DNA of 64,000 bases from Methylobacter sp. (GTDB lineage: Bacteria > Pseudomonadota > Gammaproteobacteria > Methylococcales > Methylomonadaceae): positions 161,720-225,719 of the forward strand of contig JAQUOU010000003.1 of NCBI GenBank assembly GCA_028716975.1. Direction: 5' to 3'. How positions within the stretch are numbered: position 1 is the stretch's first letter; every line of letters begins with the position of its first letter. Below the pieces are notes generated by a model that was not told the DNA's origin, ran no database searches, and saw only the letters and a program-made list of their open reading frames with translations. A program made the translations under genes and the position numbers. Below are positions 30,884 through 40,893 of this stretch, one piece after another.

Positions 30884-31345
30884 GTTCATGCAGCATGAGT
30901 GAGAAAGAATGGAGCTACAATATACTCGCAAGTTTGTATTCGGTTATTTGGTTATATAGTTTTTCTGCTCCGGGTTTTCAGATTAAGTTGCTTATTGATT
31001 GCTTGAAGTTCTAATGCCCGGCCGATATATTCAAAACTTCTTCAAAAGATACAGTTTTCCCGGCTATAATCAATCCAATTTGATCATTTTCTTCTGCCCA
31101 TCGGCTTGTTTTAAGCTTTCACTCACGGGAAGGTGAATAAGGGAAAAAGGGATTTACGTGTTTTTCAAAATATTTATTTTAACAATTGCCCCATTTTCTG
31201 CCGCTTTCAGCAAAGGCAGTGAATAGAGAACAATAATGCAGTTTTTTAAACCAAAATCGTGATTAGGCAAATCGGCCCATCCACTATTTGGCTTTACTGA
31301 TTTGCCTGAGGTTAACGAATTCGCACTAATAAAAATTTGAATATA
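30884..31345. other. Gap with a possible gene remnant on the minus strand
   Basis: About 460 bases with no intact gene. On the minus strand 31106-31011 reads 31 codons, SRWAEENDQIGLIIAGKTVSF and on to a stop, like the C-terminal end of a small protein, but no start or upstream part is seen. A second minus-strand frame of 69 codons (31363-31154) overlaps the next gene's start and is unlikely to be real. Confidence 0.3.
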
Positions 31346-33010
31346 ATGAACAACAACATACAAGCATTAAGTAGTCGACTTGCAATTTTTATATTACTTG
31401 TATTCATGACTATTTTGTCACTTAGGCAGATCGGGAACTCTAGCCTTGGTTACCCGGATGCCGACAGAATTTTAATGGATGGGGTATTCATACTGGATTT
31501 TCTGCGTGATTTTCCCATTACCGGTATTTATGACTATACCATCAACTACTTCGGCCAATATCCTGCATTGAGTATTGGCTACAGACCACCGTTTTTTCCC
31601 TTTATCGAAGCCTTATTTAACGGTATTTTTGGAATTAATATGTGGAGCAGCCGACTGGCGCTTCTAACCTTCTATATTATAGGGATTATTTCCTGGTTTA
31701 AGCTGATCAGCAGGATTTATGATTGGCAAACAGCATTCGCTGCCGCTTTACTCCTCATAACCACACCATTTATCGCTAAATGGGGATGGTATACCATGGC
31801 CGAATTGCCGGTTCTTTCTATGGGATTGTGGTCAGGCTATCTGTTTTATCGATATACGGAAACGAATAAACCTGCCTGGTTATATTCTGCGGCTATTATA
31901 TTCAGCCTCGCTTGCTGGACAAAGCAGACAGCGGTATTCCTGGTTTTATGGTTCGGCATATACAGCCTGGTTCAGGGTAATTTAATAAGTTACTTAAAAA
32001 GAAGAGAAGTCTGGATATCGGCCGCGATAATCCTGGTGTTATTAGCGCCGCTTGCGGCCATTACTTTATGGTTAGGCAAACAAAATCTGGCTCAGTCGGT
32101 TGGGGAAAGTGAAGGCAACCATCACCTTGTCAGATGGAGTTTGGATAACCTGATTTTACATTTCAATACCCTAAGAAAATCTCATTTAACCTTTCCTCTG
32201 TTACTTCTAAGTATTGCAGGGGCGATTTTTGCACTCTTTCAAAAAGACAGGAAAATACTTTATCCCTTGTCATTACTGGTGGGCACCTATTTGTTTTTTA
32301 CCTATCTCGTAGGAAAAAATGAACGCTATCCGATTTTTTGGATACCTGTTTTTTGTCTGTTTGCAGCTATCCCTTTATATTACCTGAAAGATAAAGTTAT
32401 CGGATATGGGCTAATGAGTCTTGTTATTTTGGGACTTGCGGGATTTCAAACCTACAAGATTTATAAAAATCCGCCCAATTATGCAACGGGTTATGAAACT
32501 GCCGCACAATTTGTCCTGGATAATCAGGAAGTCCCAACGGTTTTTATTGATGCATATAATAACGGTTACTTAACCTATTTCATGCGGGCATTGGACGCGG
32601 ATAAATCAACTTATGTTTTACGTGCCGACAAATTACTTACTTCCTCTTCAATCTCATCTAGTAATTGGTTAGAAGTTCATGTTCATTCAACTGATGGAGT
32701 CAAACAAATATTGGATGATTATGGGGTCGATTTAATAGTTGTTGAAAGCAGGGATCTATCGGGAATTGAAATCCACCAGAAATTTCGTGAATATCTCAAA
32801 AATGGACCTTTTCAATTGTTAAAATCAATTAATGTCGCCAGCAGCCGGCCAATGTTGCAAAACCAGCAACTTTTAATTTACAGATATCTTGATAGAAAAC
32901 CACCTACTGAAAATTATATAAAATTACGATTACCTGTCGTAGGGAAAACAATAAATGTTCCCATTAAAAACAGGCAGAATAAAAAAATAGACACTGGGAC
33001 TACGGAATGA
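31346..33010 (+). CDS. Membrane glycosyltransferase, ArnT/GT39-GT83-like
   Basis: A polytopic protein of 554 residues with about ten or more hydrophobic segments, followed by a soluble C-terminal domain. The first periplasmic loop carries the acidic phrase YPDADRILMDGV and YFGQYPALSIGYRPPFFPFIEA, which resembles the catalytic loop of polyprenyl-phosphate-sugar-dependent transferases such as ArnT. It would move a sugar from a lipid carrier in the periplasm. The ATG at 31346 is used; a TTG at 31337 is in frame. It overlaps by ATGA the next gene, a DPM1-like enzyme that could make the lipid-linked donor. Confidence 0.82.
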   Translation: MNNNIQALSSRLAIFILLVFMTILSLRQIGNSSLGYPDADRILMDGVFILDFLRDFPITGIYDYTINYFGQYPALSIGYRPPFFPFIEALFNGIFGINMWSSRLALLTFYIIGIISWFKLISRIYDWQTAFAAALLLITTPFIAKWGWYTMAELPVLSMGLWSGYLFYRYTETNKPAWLYSAAIIFSLACWTKQTAVFLVLWFGIYSLVQGNLISYLKRREVWISAAIILVLLAPLAAITLWLGKQNLAQSVGESEGNHHLVRWSLDNLILHFNTLRKSHLTFPLLLLSIAGAIFALFQKDRKILYPLSLLVGTYLFFTYLVGKNERYPIFWIPVFCLFAAIPLYYLKDKVIGYGLMSLVILGLAGFQTYKIYKNPPNYATGYETAAQFVLDNQEVPTVFIDAYNNGYLTYFMRALDADKSTYVLRADKLLTSSSISSSNWLEVHVHSTDGVKQILDDYGVDLIVVESRDLSGIEIHQKFREYLKNGPFQLLKSINVASSRPMLQNQQLLIYRYLDRKPPTENYIKLRLPVVGKTINVPIKNRQNKKIDTGTTE

Positions 33011-33978
33011 AGCTGATTGTACAGATACCGTGCTACAACGAAGAACATACTCTACCTGAAACTATTGCCGACATACCTCGCCGGATTGAGGGTATTGATC
33101 AAGTTGAGTTTTTAATTATTGATGACGGGAGTACAGACAGGACGGTAGAAGTCGCCAAAGAGCTGGGTGTAGATCATATTATTATTAATAAAAAAAACCT
33201 GGGACTCGCCAGAAGCTTTCGCAAAGGTATTGAAGAATGTCTGAAGCTCGGCGCTGATATTATCGTGAATACCGATGGCGACAATCAATACTATGGCGGC
33301 GACATACCCAAGCTGGTTGCTCCAATACTTCAAGACAAAGCTGATATTGTTGTAGGAGACCGGCAAACCAGTACAATTTCACATTTTTCACCTTTTAAAA
33401 AACTGCTGCAAAAATTTGGCAGTGCAACAGTCAGAAAGCTGTCCGGCACAGATGTGCCTGACACAGTGAGCGGCTTTAGAGCATTTTCCCGGGAAGCTGC
33501 GATTCGCATTAATATTGTTTCATCATTTAGCTATACGATAGAAACCATTATTCAGGCCGGTAAAAAACACATGGCTATTGCATCAGTTCCCGTTCGTACT
33601 AATGCCAAGACTCGCGAGTCCCGGCTGTTCAAAAGCATACCTGCGTTTATAGAACGGCAATTGTCCAGCATGATACGAATGTATGCGATGTATCAACCCC
33701 TTCGGTTTTTTATGTTTATCAGCTTGATATTATCCATAATCGGTTCGGTGCCGGTAATTCGCTTTCTGTTTTTTTACTTTACCGCTGATGGGCAGGGTCA
33801 TATTCAATCGCTTTTGCTAGGCAGTGCTTTATTGTTAATGGGTTTTATAACGTTTATTACGGCATTGCTCGCCGATTTAATAAATTTTAATCGCCAGCTT
33901 CTTGAAATGACTCTGGAACAAGTCCGAAAAATGGAATTGGAATATCATTTGGAAAAAAAAAACCCAGGTGAAAAATAA
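33007..33978 (+). CDS. GT2 polyprenyl-phosphate sugar transferase (DPM1/GtrB-like)
   Basis: A 323-residue enzyme with LIVQIPCYNEEHTLPETI, FLIIDDGSTDRTVEVA, IIVNTDGDNQYYGGDI (metal site) and TVSGFRAFSREAA. Two hydrophobic segments near residues 235-300 anchor it. Enzymes of this shape load glucose, mannose or similar sugars onto undecaprenyl phosphate. The overlap with the ArnT-like gene argues that the two form a donor-and-transferase pair. Abuts the next GT4 gene. Confidence 0.9.
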   Translation: MKLIVQIPCYNEEHTLPETIADIPRRIEGIDQVEFLIIDDGSTDRTVEVAKELGVDHIIINKKNLGLARSFRKGIEECLKLGADIIVNTDGDNQYYGGDIPKLVAPILQDKADIVVGDRQTSTISHFSPFKKLLQKFGSATVRKLSGTDVPDTVSGFRAFSREAAIRINIVSSFSYTIETIIQAGKKHMAIASVPVRTNAKTRESRLFKSIPAFIERQLSSMIRMYAMYQPLRFFMFISLILSIIGSVPVIRFLFFYFTADGQGHIQSLLLGSALLLMGFITFITALLADLINFNRQLLEMTLEQVRKMELEYHLEKKNPGEK

Positions 33979-35121
33979 ATGCGAGTCGTTTTTTGGGGTA
34001 CATATGACACTGGAAAACCGAGAGTCAGGATTCTGATCCGTGGATTAAAGGAAAATGGCGTCGATGTTCTTGAGTGTCACAAGGAAGTTTGGAATGAAAT
34101 TGAAGACAAAAGTCAAGTAACTCACTGGAATACTAAAATACGCCTCTTGCTGAAATGGCTGTTGAGTTACCCTTCATTGATTCTAAGATATATGCGCTTG
34201 CCGCGGCATGACGTTGTAATTGTCAGTTATCTGGGCCATTTGGATGTTCTGGTGCTTTGGCCTTTTACGAAGCTAAGGGGTGTGCCTATTGTCTGGGATG
34301 CATTTCTCTCTTTGTATAATACGGTAGTTGAGGATCGCAGAATGATAAGTTCCAGGCATCCATTGGCTTATCTTCTCTATGGCTGGGAGTGGCTGGCGAG
34401 TCGAGCTGCAAATATTATTCTGCTGGATACACGAGCGCATGCGGATTATTTTGTAAAAAAGTTTGCCGTTTCCATTCAGAAAACTGCCGCAGTCTTTGTG
34501 GGTGTGGAGCCCGAGAGGTTTCCTCGTGCGAATGTGCGGGTAGAAAGCTATCAATTAGCAGATGAAGAGGCGATAGTGCTTTTTTACGGTCAGTTTATAC
34601 CTCTGCATGGTATCGAAACTATAATACAAGCGGCATGGGAAATGGAAATGGAACCCGTACAATGGGTGCTTATTGGTCAGGGGCAGGAGGAAACGAGAAT
34701 CCGTAAACTTCTCGATGACCACCCTCTAGCAAAGCTGACATGGATTCCGTGGGTGCCCTATAATGAATTGATACACTGGATTCATAAAGCGGACATCTGT
34801 TTGGGTATTTTCGGAAACTCAGAAAAAGCCGGAAGAGTAATACCGAATAAAGTATTTCAGATATTATCCAGTGGCAAGCCGCTTATTACTCGAGATTCAA
34901 TAGCCATTAGAGAGCTTCTAAAGCCTGATATGCCGGGGGTTTATCTGGTGCCTCCTGCCAGTTCTGTAGAGCTTGCCCGAGCAGTACGTCAGAGTGTTAA
35001 AGATTTATCGGAATTGAAAAGTTGTAATTTATATGAGATAGTTATGCCTCGAATTGCTCCTGCGGATATAGGGCAAGCTTTTATCGAATGTATTAAAACG
35101 TTACTTCCTGCAAAACCATAA
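33979..35121 (+). CDS. Family 4 glycosyltransferase
   Basis: A 380-residue retaining GT-B glycosyltransferase. The C-terminal donor domain is typical: IVLFYGQFIPLHGIETIIQA, WVLIGQGQEETRI, LTWIPWVPYNELIHWIHKADICLGIFG and GRVIPNKVFQILSSGKPLITRD, with the conserved E replaced around the E-x7-E region. The N-terminal domain (VVFWGTYDTGKPRVRIL) is the acceptor half. Starts directly after the stop of the DPM1-like gene, so it is in the same operon. Confidence 0.9.
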   Translation: MRVVFWGTYDTGKPRVRILIRGLKENGVDVLECHKEVWNEIEDKSQVTHWNTKIRLLLKWLLSYPSLILRYMRLPRHDVVIVSYLGHLDVLVLWPFTKLRGVPIVWDAFLSLYNTVVEDRRMISSRHPLAYLLYGWEWLASRAANIILLDTRAHADYFVKKFAVSIQKTAAVFVGVEPERFPRANVRVESYQLADEEAIVLFYGQFIPLHGIETIIQAAWEMEMEPVQWVLIGQGQEETRIRKLLDDHPLAKLTWIPWVPYNELIHWIHKADICLGIFGNSEKAGRVIPNKVFQILSSGKPLITRDSIAIRELLKPDMPGVYLVPPASSVELARAVRQSVKDLSELKSCNLYEIVMPRIAPADIGQAFIECIKTLLPAKP

Positions 35122-35308
35122 ATATTAATAGTTAGTTTGATGTAAGTAATCGAATTATTATTAAATAATAACGGCAATTTACCAGCATTAAATTTACACT
35201 TTAATATCAAAAGCAGTACGAACAAGCAGAATTAGCCTTAATCGGTATCGGGCAGTATTGTCAAGTTTTTTCTCCATCTATTATTAAATGCTGAAAGGGG
35301 TAGGTAAT

Positions 35309-36301
35309 ATGAGCAATGAACAAATAAAAATGCGAAGCTCCCCTTGTAGTCATTGCTATGTCTGTGGGTCTGGGGGGCTTATGTTATATGAAGGCTTGCC
35401 TGATCGCTTGTTCGGTGTTTCTGGGCAGTGGAATCTTCGGAAATGTGACAATCCGGTGTGCGGATCAACCTGGTTGGATCCTATGCCTCTGGAATGCGAT
35501 TTACCCATTGCATATAGATCCTACTATACCCATGGCAGTGATAATCTGGCCGTTAGATCAAAACGGCAAATAATCACGCGGAATTTTGTGCACTGGTTGG
35601 AGCAAGCATGGCTGGCATTAATATTCCTGAGTTCGGAAAGAAAAAAAATGGACCATATGTATCTGGAGCGGTTTTCACCAGGCCGTTTACTTGAGGTGGG
35701 TTGCGGCAATGGAACCCGGCTGATTAAGATGCAAAAACTTGACTGGGAGGTTGAGGGACAAGATGTAGATATTAGGGCGGTTGAAAGTGCGCGGTTGACA
35801 TATGGGCTTACTACCCATTTAGGCGACTTGGCACAGTTGCGGTTACCGGCAGAGTCTTATCACGCCATAATAATGAACCATGTAATTGAACATGTATATG
35901 ATCCCATTGTACTTCTTCAGGAATGCCTGCGTCTTTTAAAGCCCGGTGGCGTGGTTGTAATTGTGACACCTAACCCCAACAGCTTTGGGCATTCATCTTT
36001 TAAAGAGGCCTGGAGAGGACTGGAGGTTCCGCGTCATCTGCATTTGTTTACAGCCCATGGTCTTTCACAGCTCGCGATGAAAGCTGGTTTTGTTCAGTGT
36101 AAATCATGGACTACACCGGCGCATACGGGTGTAATCAGCGCCGCAAGCCTGGATATTAGATCGACCGGGCGGCATGTTATGGGAAGTCAAAGGACTGGTC
36201 TTCAGACAATTATGGCAATGCTATATCAGCTTAGAGCTAGAGTATTGCACTTTTGGCAAAAGGATTCCGGTGATGAGTCTGTTTTGCTGGCTACGAAATG
36301 A
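35309..36301 (+). CDS. Class I SAM methyltransferase with N-terminal Cys cluster
   Basis: A 330-residue enzyme. Near the N-terminus CSHCYVCGSGG and CDNPVCGSTWLDP suggest a zinc-ribbon. The methyltransferase core follows: LLEVGCGNGTRLIKM (motif I), VEGQDVDIRAVESA, and YHAIIMNHVIEHVYDP, then LKPGGVVVIVTPN. This combination is common for sugar-methylating enzymes of polysaccharide loci. The ATG at 35309 with AGGGG upstream is preferred to 35288. Its stop overlaps the start of the next glycosyltransferase gene (ATGA). Confidence 0.88.
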   Translation: MSNEQIKMRSSPCSHCYVCGSGGLMLYEGLPDRLFGVSGQWNLRKCDNPVCGSTWLDPMPLECDLPIAYRSYYTHGSDNLAVRSKRQIITRNFVHWLEQAWLALIFLSSERKKMDHMYLERFSPGRLLEVGCGNGTRLIKMQKLDWEVEGQDVDIRAVESARLTYGLTTHLGDLAQLRLPAESYHAIIMNHVIEHVYDPIVLLQECLRLLKPGGVVVIVTPNPNSFGHSSFKEAWRGLEVPRHLHLFTAHGLSQLAMKAGFVQCKSWTTPAHTGVISAASLDIRSTGRHVMGSQRTGLQTIMAMLYQLRARVLHFWQKDSGDESVLLATK

Positions 36302-37254
36302 CAATGCAGCAATCCATTCCGCAAAGGGCGGAGAAGCAAGTAGCTGCATTAGTAGTGACTCATTTTCCCGATGCCGGTTTTCCCAGCCGCCTGGATAAAC
36401 TTCTCGAACAGGTTTCGCATGTAGTTATCATAGACAATGGCTCTCCCCAAGATTTATTATCATGGCAAAAGCAGTATTGCGATAGTGACAATATTACTTT
36501 TCTTAAGAATTCCGTTAACTTAGGTATTGCAACAGCTCTCAATCAAGGGATGGATTTGCTGACAAAGGAAGGATTTGAGCGGGTTGTAACATTTGACCAA
36601 GATAGCACGGTAACCTCCGGGTTTATTGCCTTACTACAGGCTACTATGACCGCCAATGAGGTTCCACATGGTGACGTGGCGCTTGTAGGCGCCAACCGCT
36701 CAGATGCGGGAGAGAATCAGGATAGGCACCGATGGTTACGACCTAAGAAAAGATGGCCATTTTTCGAAAGAATCACATGTGACAGGATTGGACCTGATGG
36801 GGTCACGCTGGTTATAACATCGGGTACTCTTTTTAATATGAAGATTTTTAATATTCTTGGTCCTTTTAGAGATGATTTTTTTATTGATTTCGTGGATTCT
36901 GAATATTGTTTGAGAGCTAAAGAAGCTGGCTATAGAATTCTTGTCAACCCGGATGCCCGGCTGTTTCACCAATTGGGCTCAAAAAAGCAATACAGGCTGT
37001 TCGGCTTGACAATGTCGCCTACTTTTCACTCGCCCTTAAGGCGATACTATTTATCCAGAAACCGAATTGAGATGATGCGGTTATATGGTTTAACTTTTCC
37101 TCATTGGTTAATTTATGAGCTTATGGCTTTGATACATATAACGCTTAGTATTCTATTCTATGAAGATCAAAAAATAGCCAAGCTACAAGCATGTGCAATA
37201 GGAACCTGTGACGGTTTACTCAAGCGGATGGGACCTGCAAAAAGGATTTTATGA
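36298..37254 (+). CDS. Rhamnosyltransferase-like family 2 glycosyltransferase
   Basis: A 318-residue GT2 enzyme with ALVVTHFPDAGFPSRLDKLLEQV, VVIIDNGSPQDLL, VNLGIATALNQGMDLL and VVTFDQDSTVTSGFI, the last a typical phrase of RfbF-type rhamnosyltransferases; also FFIDFVDSEYCLRAKEAGY. The overlap with the methyltransferase gene suggests joint work on a methylated deoxyhexose, which is an inference. Confidence 0.88.
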   Translation: MTMQQSIPQRAEKQVAALVVTHFPDAGFPSRLDKLLEQVSHVVIIDNGSPQDLLSWQKQYCDSDNITFLKNSVNLGIATALNQGMDLLTKEGFERVVTFDQDSTVTSGFIALLQATMTANEVPHGDVALVGANRSDAGENQDRHRWLRPKKRWPFFERITCDRIGPDGVTLVITSGTLFNMKIFNILGPFRDDFFIDFVDSEYCLRAKEAGYRILVNPDARLFHQLGSKKQYRLFGLTMSPTFHSPLRRYYLSRNRIEMMRLYGLTFPHWLIYELMALIHITLSILFYEDQKIAKLQACAIGTCDGLLKRMGPAKRIL

Positions 37255-37392
37255 AATAACTTAAGGAACCTTTGTACTTTTCCTGAATGGGTCTATGTTT
37301 AACTTAGAGTTATACAGGACGTAGGATGAAGTGAAGTTGCGATTATCTATATGCCGTCATGCTTTACCCTGCCTGATGCGCCTTGAGCCGAC

Positions 37393-37782
37393 ATGATGAG
37401 AGAGGCATTCTACCTCGATTCGCCAGAAAATTATCTTATGTACCTTTTTCATATTGCGACCTGTAACTTCGCTCTTGTGCATGTGATAGGAAAGTATATC
37501 CTTGATTACGGCTATGGTAGCGGGTATGACGCTTATCATATGGCGGTGTCAGGTGATAGCATAATCGGAATGGATGTCGCGGATAAGGTGATTGAATCTA
37601 CAAAGTCGAACTATAGGGCGGACAATTTAGCTTATCGGCGTGTCGAATGCGACGTTATTCTTTCGTTCTTGGTTATTGAACATATTATCAAGGTTGCCCC
37701 TTCTCTTTCTAAGATTCATCGAGTTTATAAACCAGGATGGGTATTTATTTGTGCAACTCTAGATCGTTTAATATATATTTAA
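37393..37782 (+). pseudogene. Shrunken class I methyltransferase
   Basis: A 129-residue frame holds recognisable methyltransferase pieces: YILDYGYGSGYDAYHMA (motif I, usually with GCG or GSG) followed by IIGMDVADKVIESTKSNY, then directly VECDVILSFLVIEHI and KIHRVYKPGWVFICAT. The stretch that normally separates the post-motif I region from the VISF-VIEH motif is about 20 residues too short, and the C-terminal half of the fold is missing. The preceding bases have no clear ribosome site. Most likely a decaying remnant, but a minimal functional protein cannot be excluded. Confidence 0.6.
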
Positions 37783-37835
37783 GTGATTTTTATATAGTAT
37801 ATAACATAGATAAATAGTATTATTATAACATTTAC

Positions 37836-39170
37836 ATGAAAATTATTTCTGGTGAGGGATTTGCTTCTATATTACATAATACAAGTTATATTTTTAGTGC
37901 TCAAGTATTAAATATATTCGTCCGTGCAATTTATATTTTATTGGTTGCGCGCCTCCTGGGACCGGAGATTTATGGAGTATTTGTTTCAGTCCAGGCTTGG
38001 TATATAGCGTTTCTTCCATTATCCATTTTTGGCATGCAAGGTATTATTTCCTTGGAATTAGCTAAAAGTAAAACCAATTCTCATCAGTTAGCCGGTTCTT
38101 CTTTGTCATTACGGCTTATTACCTCATTGCTAGCCGGTTTATCATGCTTTCTATCCGGCTGGTTTCTAAATGATTCTCCCGATACCAGAAATTTAATCCT
38201 TTTGTTTTCAACAGCAATGCTGGGGCGTTCCCTTGCAACCTGGAATAGCGATATTTTCATTGCTTATGAACGCTCTCAAACCAATTTGCGTTTAGAATCC
38301 ATATTCAGGCCAATGGAAGCCATTATGGGCAGTGGCTGGTTGCTATTTGCCAATGGTGGAATTAATGAACTTGCCCTGATCCATGCATTAAACTGGTGGT
38401 TGCAGGCATCAGCAGGTTTGTGGCTGGTTAAGAAGAATTTTGTGCCTACGCTTAAGCCGCTATGGGATTCAAAGTCCATGATTCATATGCTAATGATGGC
38501 TTTGCCGTTGCTGATTTCGGGTTTCGCCGTAAACTGGTTTTCACAGGGCCCCATTGTATTATTGAAATATACGTCTTTACCTCAACAAACTATTGGTTAT
38601 CTGGCTCTCGCTTTTCAAATATTTTCTTTATCCTGTGCAGTACCATTTTCATTAGGTACAGCGGCACTGCCGGTGTTAAGCCGAGCCGCTCAAAGAAACG
38701 ATAGTAAAGATATCTTCTTTGCTGAAAGTATGATTAAAGGAATACTTTTTCTGGCAGCTCCTGCGGGTATAGCCGGCATCTATATAATACCTGCGTTAAC
38801 GCCGTTAATATTCGGAGAAGCCTATATCAAAGCTGGCGATATGGTGGCTTGGTCAGTATGGCTTCTCATCCCTTTCTCCATAGGTTATTTACTATCTCAA
38901 GTTTTAATCGCCCGGAAAAAGCTTAAAAGCGCAGGCTTCGCAGTATTATTGGGAGCAGTTATTTTCAGTATGAGCTATATATATTTTACAGATACCTATG
39001 GCGTCTATGGCTCGCTTTTTTCCAGCGCATTTGGCATGATAATATGGGCTATAATATCCTTAATAATGGTTGCACTTAATTCAAAGCTAAATATTATAAA
39101 AACCTTCGTAATACCCTTAATGAGCTTCTCATTGATTATATATATTAGTTTTAATCTCGGTATATTTTGA
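37836..39170 (+). CDS. Oligosaccharide flippase, Wzx-like
   Basis: A 444-residue membrane protein of the MATE/polysaccharide-transport superfamily with about 12-14 hydrophobic segments. The N-terminus FASILHNTSYIFSAQVLNIFVRAIYILLVARLLGPEIYGVF is typical. It would turn lipid-linked repeat units to the periplasmic side for polymerisation by the ligase-like protein at 27.5 kb. Last intact gene of the polysaccharide locus. Confidence 0.9.
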   Translation: MKIISGEGFASILHNTSYIFSAQVLNIFVRAIYILLVARLLGPEIYGVFVSVQAWYIAFLPLSIFGMQGIISLELAKSKTNSHQLAGSSLSLRLITSLLAGLSCFLSGWFLNDSPDTRNLILLFSTAMLGRSLATWNSDIFIAYERSQTNLRLESIFRPMEAIMGSGWLLFANGGINELALIHALNWWLQASAGLWLVKKNFVPTLKPLWDSKSMIHMLMMALPLLISGFAVNWFSQGPIVLLKYTSLPQQTIGYLALAFQIFSLSCAVPFSLGTAALPVLSRAAQRNDSKDIFFAESMIKGILFLAAPAGIAGIYIIPALTPLIFGEAYIKAGDMVAWSVWLLIPFSIGYLLSQVLIARKKLKSAGFAVLLGAVIFSMSYIYFTDTYGVYGSLFSSAFGMIIWAIISLIMVALNSKLNIIKTFVIPLMSFSLIIYISFNLGIF

Positions 39171-39183
39171 TTTATGCACTACC

Positions 39184-39783
39184 CTATGTTTCTGTAGTTT
39201 GACTTGCCCGATAGGCTCGCATAAGCGCGATAAAGGCCAGAAAATCGTATAGGCTGTGAATAATGATAGGGATTAATAAATTTCTATCGCCGCCATAATC
39301 CAAAGATAATCCCAGATAAATTCCTACCAATGCGGCTAATACGGCGTAGAGCGGTGTTACAGCATGAACCAGCCCGAAAATTATATTGCTGCCGATTAAG
39401 CCTGCGGTTATTCCCCAGGAAGATTCCATCCAGGGCTGGATAACACCGCGGAATACAACCTCTTCTGATATCCCCGCAATCGCTGACAGAATAAACAAAT
39501 CAGCCCAGTGATAGCGATGTAAACCGGGGCCTAAAGTTTCAAGCAACAGCTTCCTGATTTTTTCTATGGATTCACCTGGCAGGTGTTCCAATGTTAAAAA
39601 CAGTAGAAATAAAGGGGCTGTTCCAATCAGGCCGTAAGTGATTGCTGTTTCTGAAAAATAAATATTTTCGAAGGGATTAATATCGGCAAGCCAGCCCAAA
39701 ATTAATGCAACTAAAACAAGTGAGGCCTCAAAATAACAGGCTTTTTTAAAAAAGTCATCAGGGTTGAGGAGAGGGTTATCCAT
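39184..39783 (-). CDS. CPBP-family intramembrane metalloprotease
   Basis: A 199-residue membrane protein with the CPBP motifs: SEEVVFRGVIQPWM (glutamate pair and arginine), IIFGLVHAVTPLYAV (first histidine) and IPIIIHSLYDFLAF (second histidine). These form a membrane-embedded zinc site in Rce1-like proteases; the substrate is unknown. Convergent with the flippase gene, ending 13 bases away. Confidence 0.9.
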   Translation of the reverse strand: MDNPLLNPDDFFKKACYFEASLVLVALILGWLADINPFENIYFSETAITYGLIGTAPLFLLFLTLEHLPGESIEKIRKLLLETLGPGLHRYHWADLFILSAIAGISEEVVFRGVIQPWMESSWGITAGLIGSNIIFGLVHAVTPLYAVLAALVGIYLGLSLDYGGDRNLLIPIIIHSLYDFLAFIALMRAYRASQTTET

Positions 39784-39865
39784 AAGTCACATCTTAAAAT
39801 TAAGGGTAGGGCATTTTCAGCAAAATTGGTTAAACTAGTTTTTTGATTTATTATCGCTCAATTTT

Positions 39866-40123
39866 ATGCAATGTTTTATCTATAAAAGCCAAAAACAGGA
39901 TTATCTCTATTTGTATATTGATAAAAAAGATGATTTTTCTAGCGTGCCGGCACTACTTTTTAACAGCCTGGGTAGATTGGAGTTTGTTATGGAGCTGGAA
40001 CTTAGTCCGGAACGCAAACTAGCCAGGGAAGATCCCGAAAAAGTAATTCAAGGACTTAAGGAGAAAGGTTTTTTTGTGCAGATGCCGCCGAGTAAACTCT
40101 CGCCTCCTTTAAGAATTCAATAA
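39866..40123 (+). CDS. YcgL domain protein
   Basis: An 85-residue protein matching YcgL (DUF709): MQCFIYKSQKQDYLYLYI at the start, then LGRLEFVMELELSPERKLAREDPEKV and a C-terminal GFFVQMPP. The family is common in Gammaproteobacteria and its role is not established. Divergent from the CPBP gene. Confidence 0.92.
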   Translation: MQCFIYKSQKQDYLYLYIDKKDDFSSVPALLFNSLGRLEFVMELELSPERKLAREDPEKVIQGLKEKGFFVQMPPSKLSPPLRIQ

Positions 40124-40210
40124 TCCATAACTAGAACAGATTGGGCAAGTGCTGCTTCACTCAGCAATTGAAACTCATAGATGGCGCTAAGACTACAATA
40201 AATTAATCCT

Positions 40211-40777
40211 TTAAGCTTTCGGCAGAGTAACGCCGGTTTGCCCCTGATATTTGCCGCCTCTGTCTTTGTAAGAGGTTTCGCACACTTCGTCACTGCCAAA
40301 AAACAACATTTGGGCAACGCCTTCATTGGCGTAAATTTTTGCAGGCAGTGTCGTGGTATTGGAAAACTCCAGGGTCACATGACCTTCCCACTCCGGTTCC
40401 AGCGGCGTGACATTGACAATAATTCCGCATCGCGCATAAGTTGACTTTCCTAAACAAATCGTCAATACATCGCGTGGAATGCGGAAAAACTCAACCGTAC
40501 GCGCTAACGCAAACGAGTTCGGAGGGATAATGCAAATATCGGATTTAACATCGACAAAGCTGTTTGAATCAAAGTCTTTCGGATCAACGATGGCAGAATT
40601 GATGTTGGTAAAAATCTTGAATTCATCAGAGCACCGCACATCATAACCGTAGCTGGAGGTGCCGTAGGAAATGACCCTGCCTTGCCCAGACTCCCTGACC
40701 TGACCGCTTTCAAACGGCTCAATCATCCCTTTTTGTTCCGCCATGCGGCGAATCCACTTATCCGATTTAATGCTCAT
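40211..40777 (-). CDS. dcd: dCTP deaminase
   Basis: Converts dCTP to dUTP on the route to thymidylate. 188 residues with [14 protein letters not shown] head, [57 protein letters not shown] and [24 protein letters not shown] carrying the catalytic glutamate. Follows apbC on the same strand after a 207-base gap that contains the inverted repeat. Confidence 0.97.
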   Translation of the reverse strand: MSIKSDKWIRRMAEQKGMIEPFESGQVRESGQGRVISYGTSSYGYDVRCSDEFKIFTNINSAIVDPKDFDSNSFVDVKSDICIIPPNSFALARTVEFFRIPRDVLTICLGKSTYARCGIIVNVTPLEPEWEGHVTLEFSNTTTLPAKIYANEGVAQMLFFGSDEVCETSYKDRGGKYQGQTGVTLPKA

Positions 40778-40893
40778 GACGTGTTAAAACCTGGTTGATT
40801 TAAAAGACGGATTTTAACACAGAACGCCTGTTTTAGCGGGAGCCGTCTTTCCTGATTTTACTTAAGGGAAGTTTTAAAAAAGTTATACCCTTT

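Noticed and set aside
31154..31363. 69-codon minus-strand frame upstream of the ArnT-like gene
   Set aside because: No family features, and it overlaps the start of a clear gene on the other strand.
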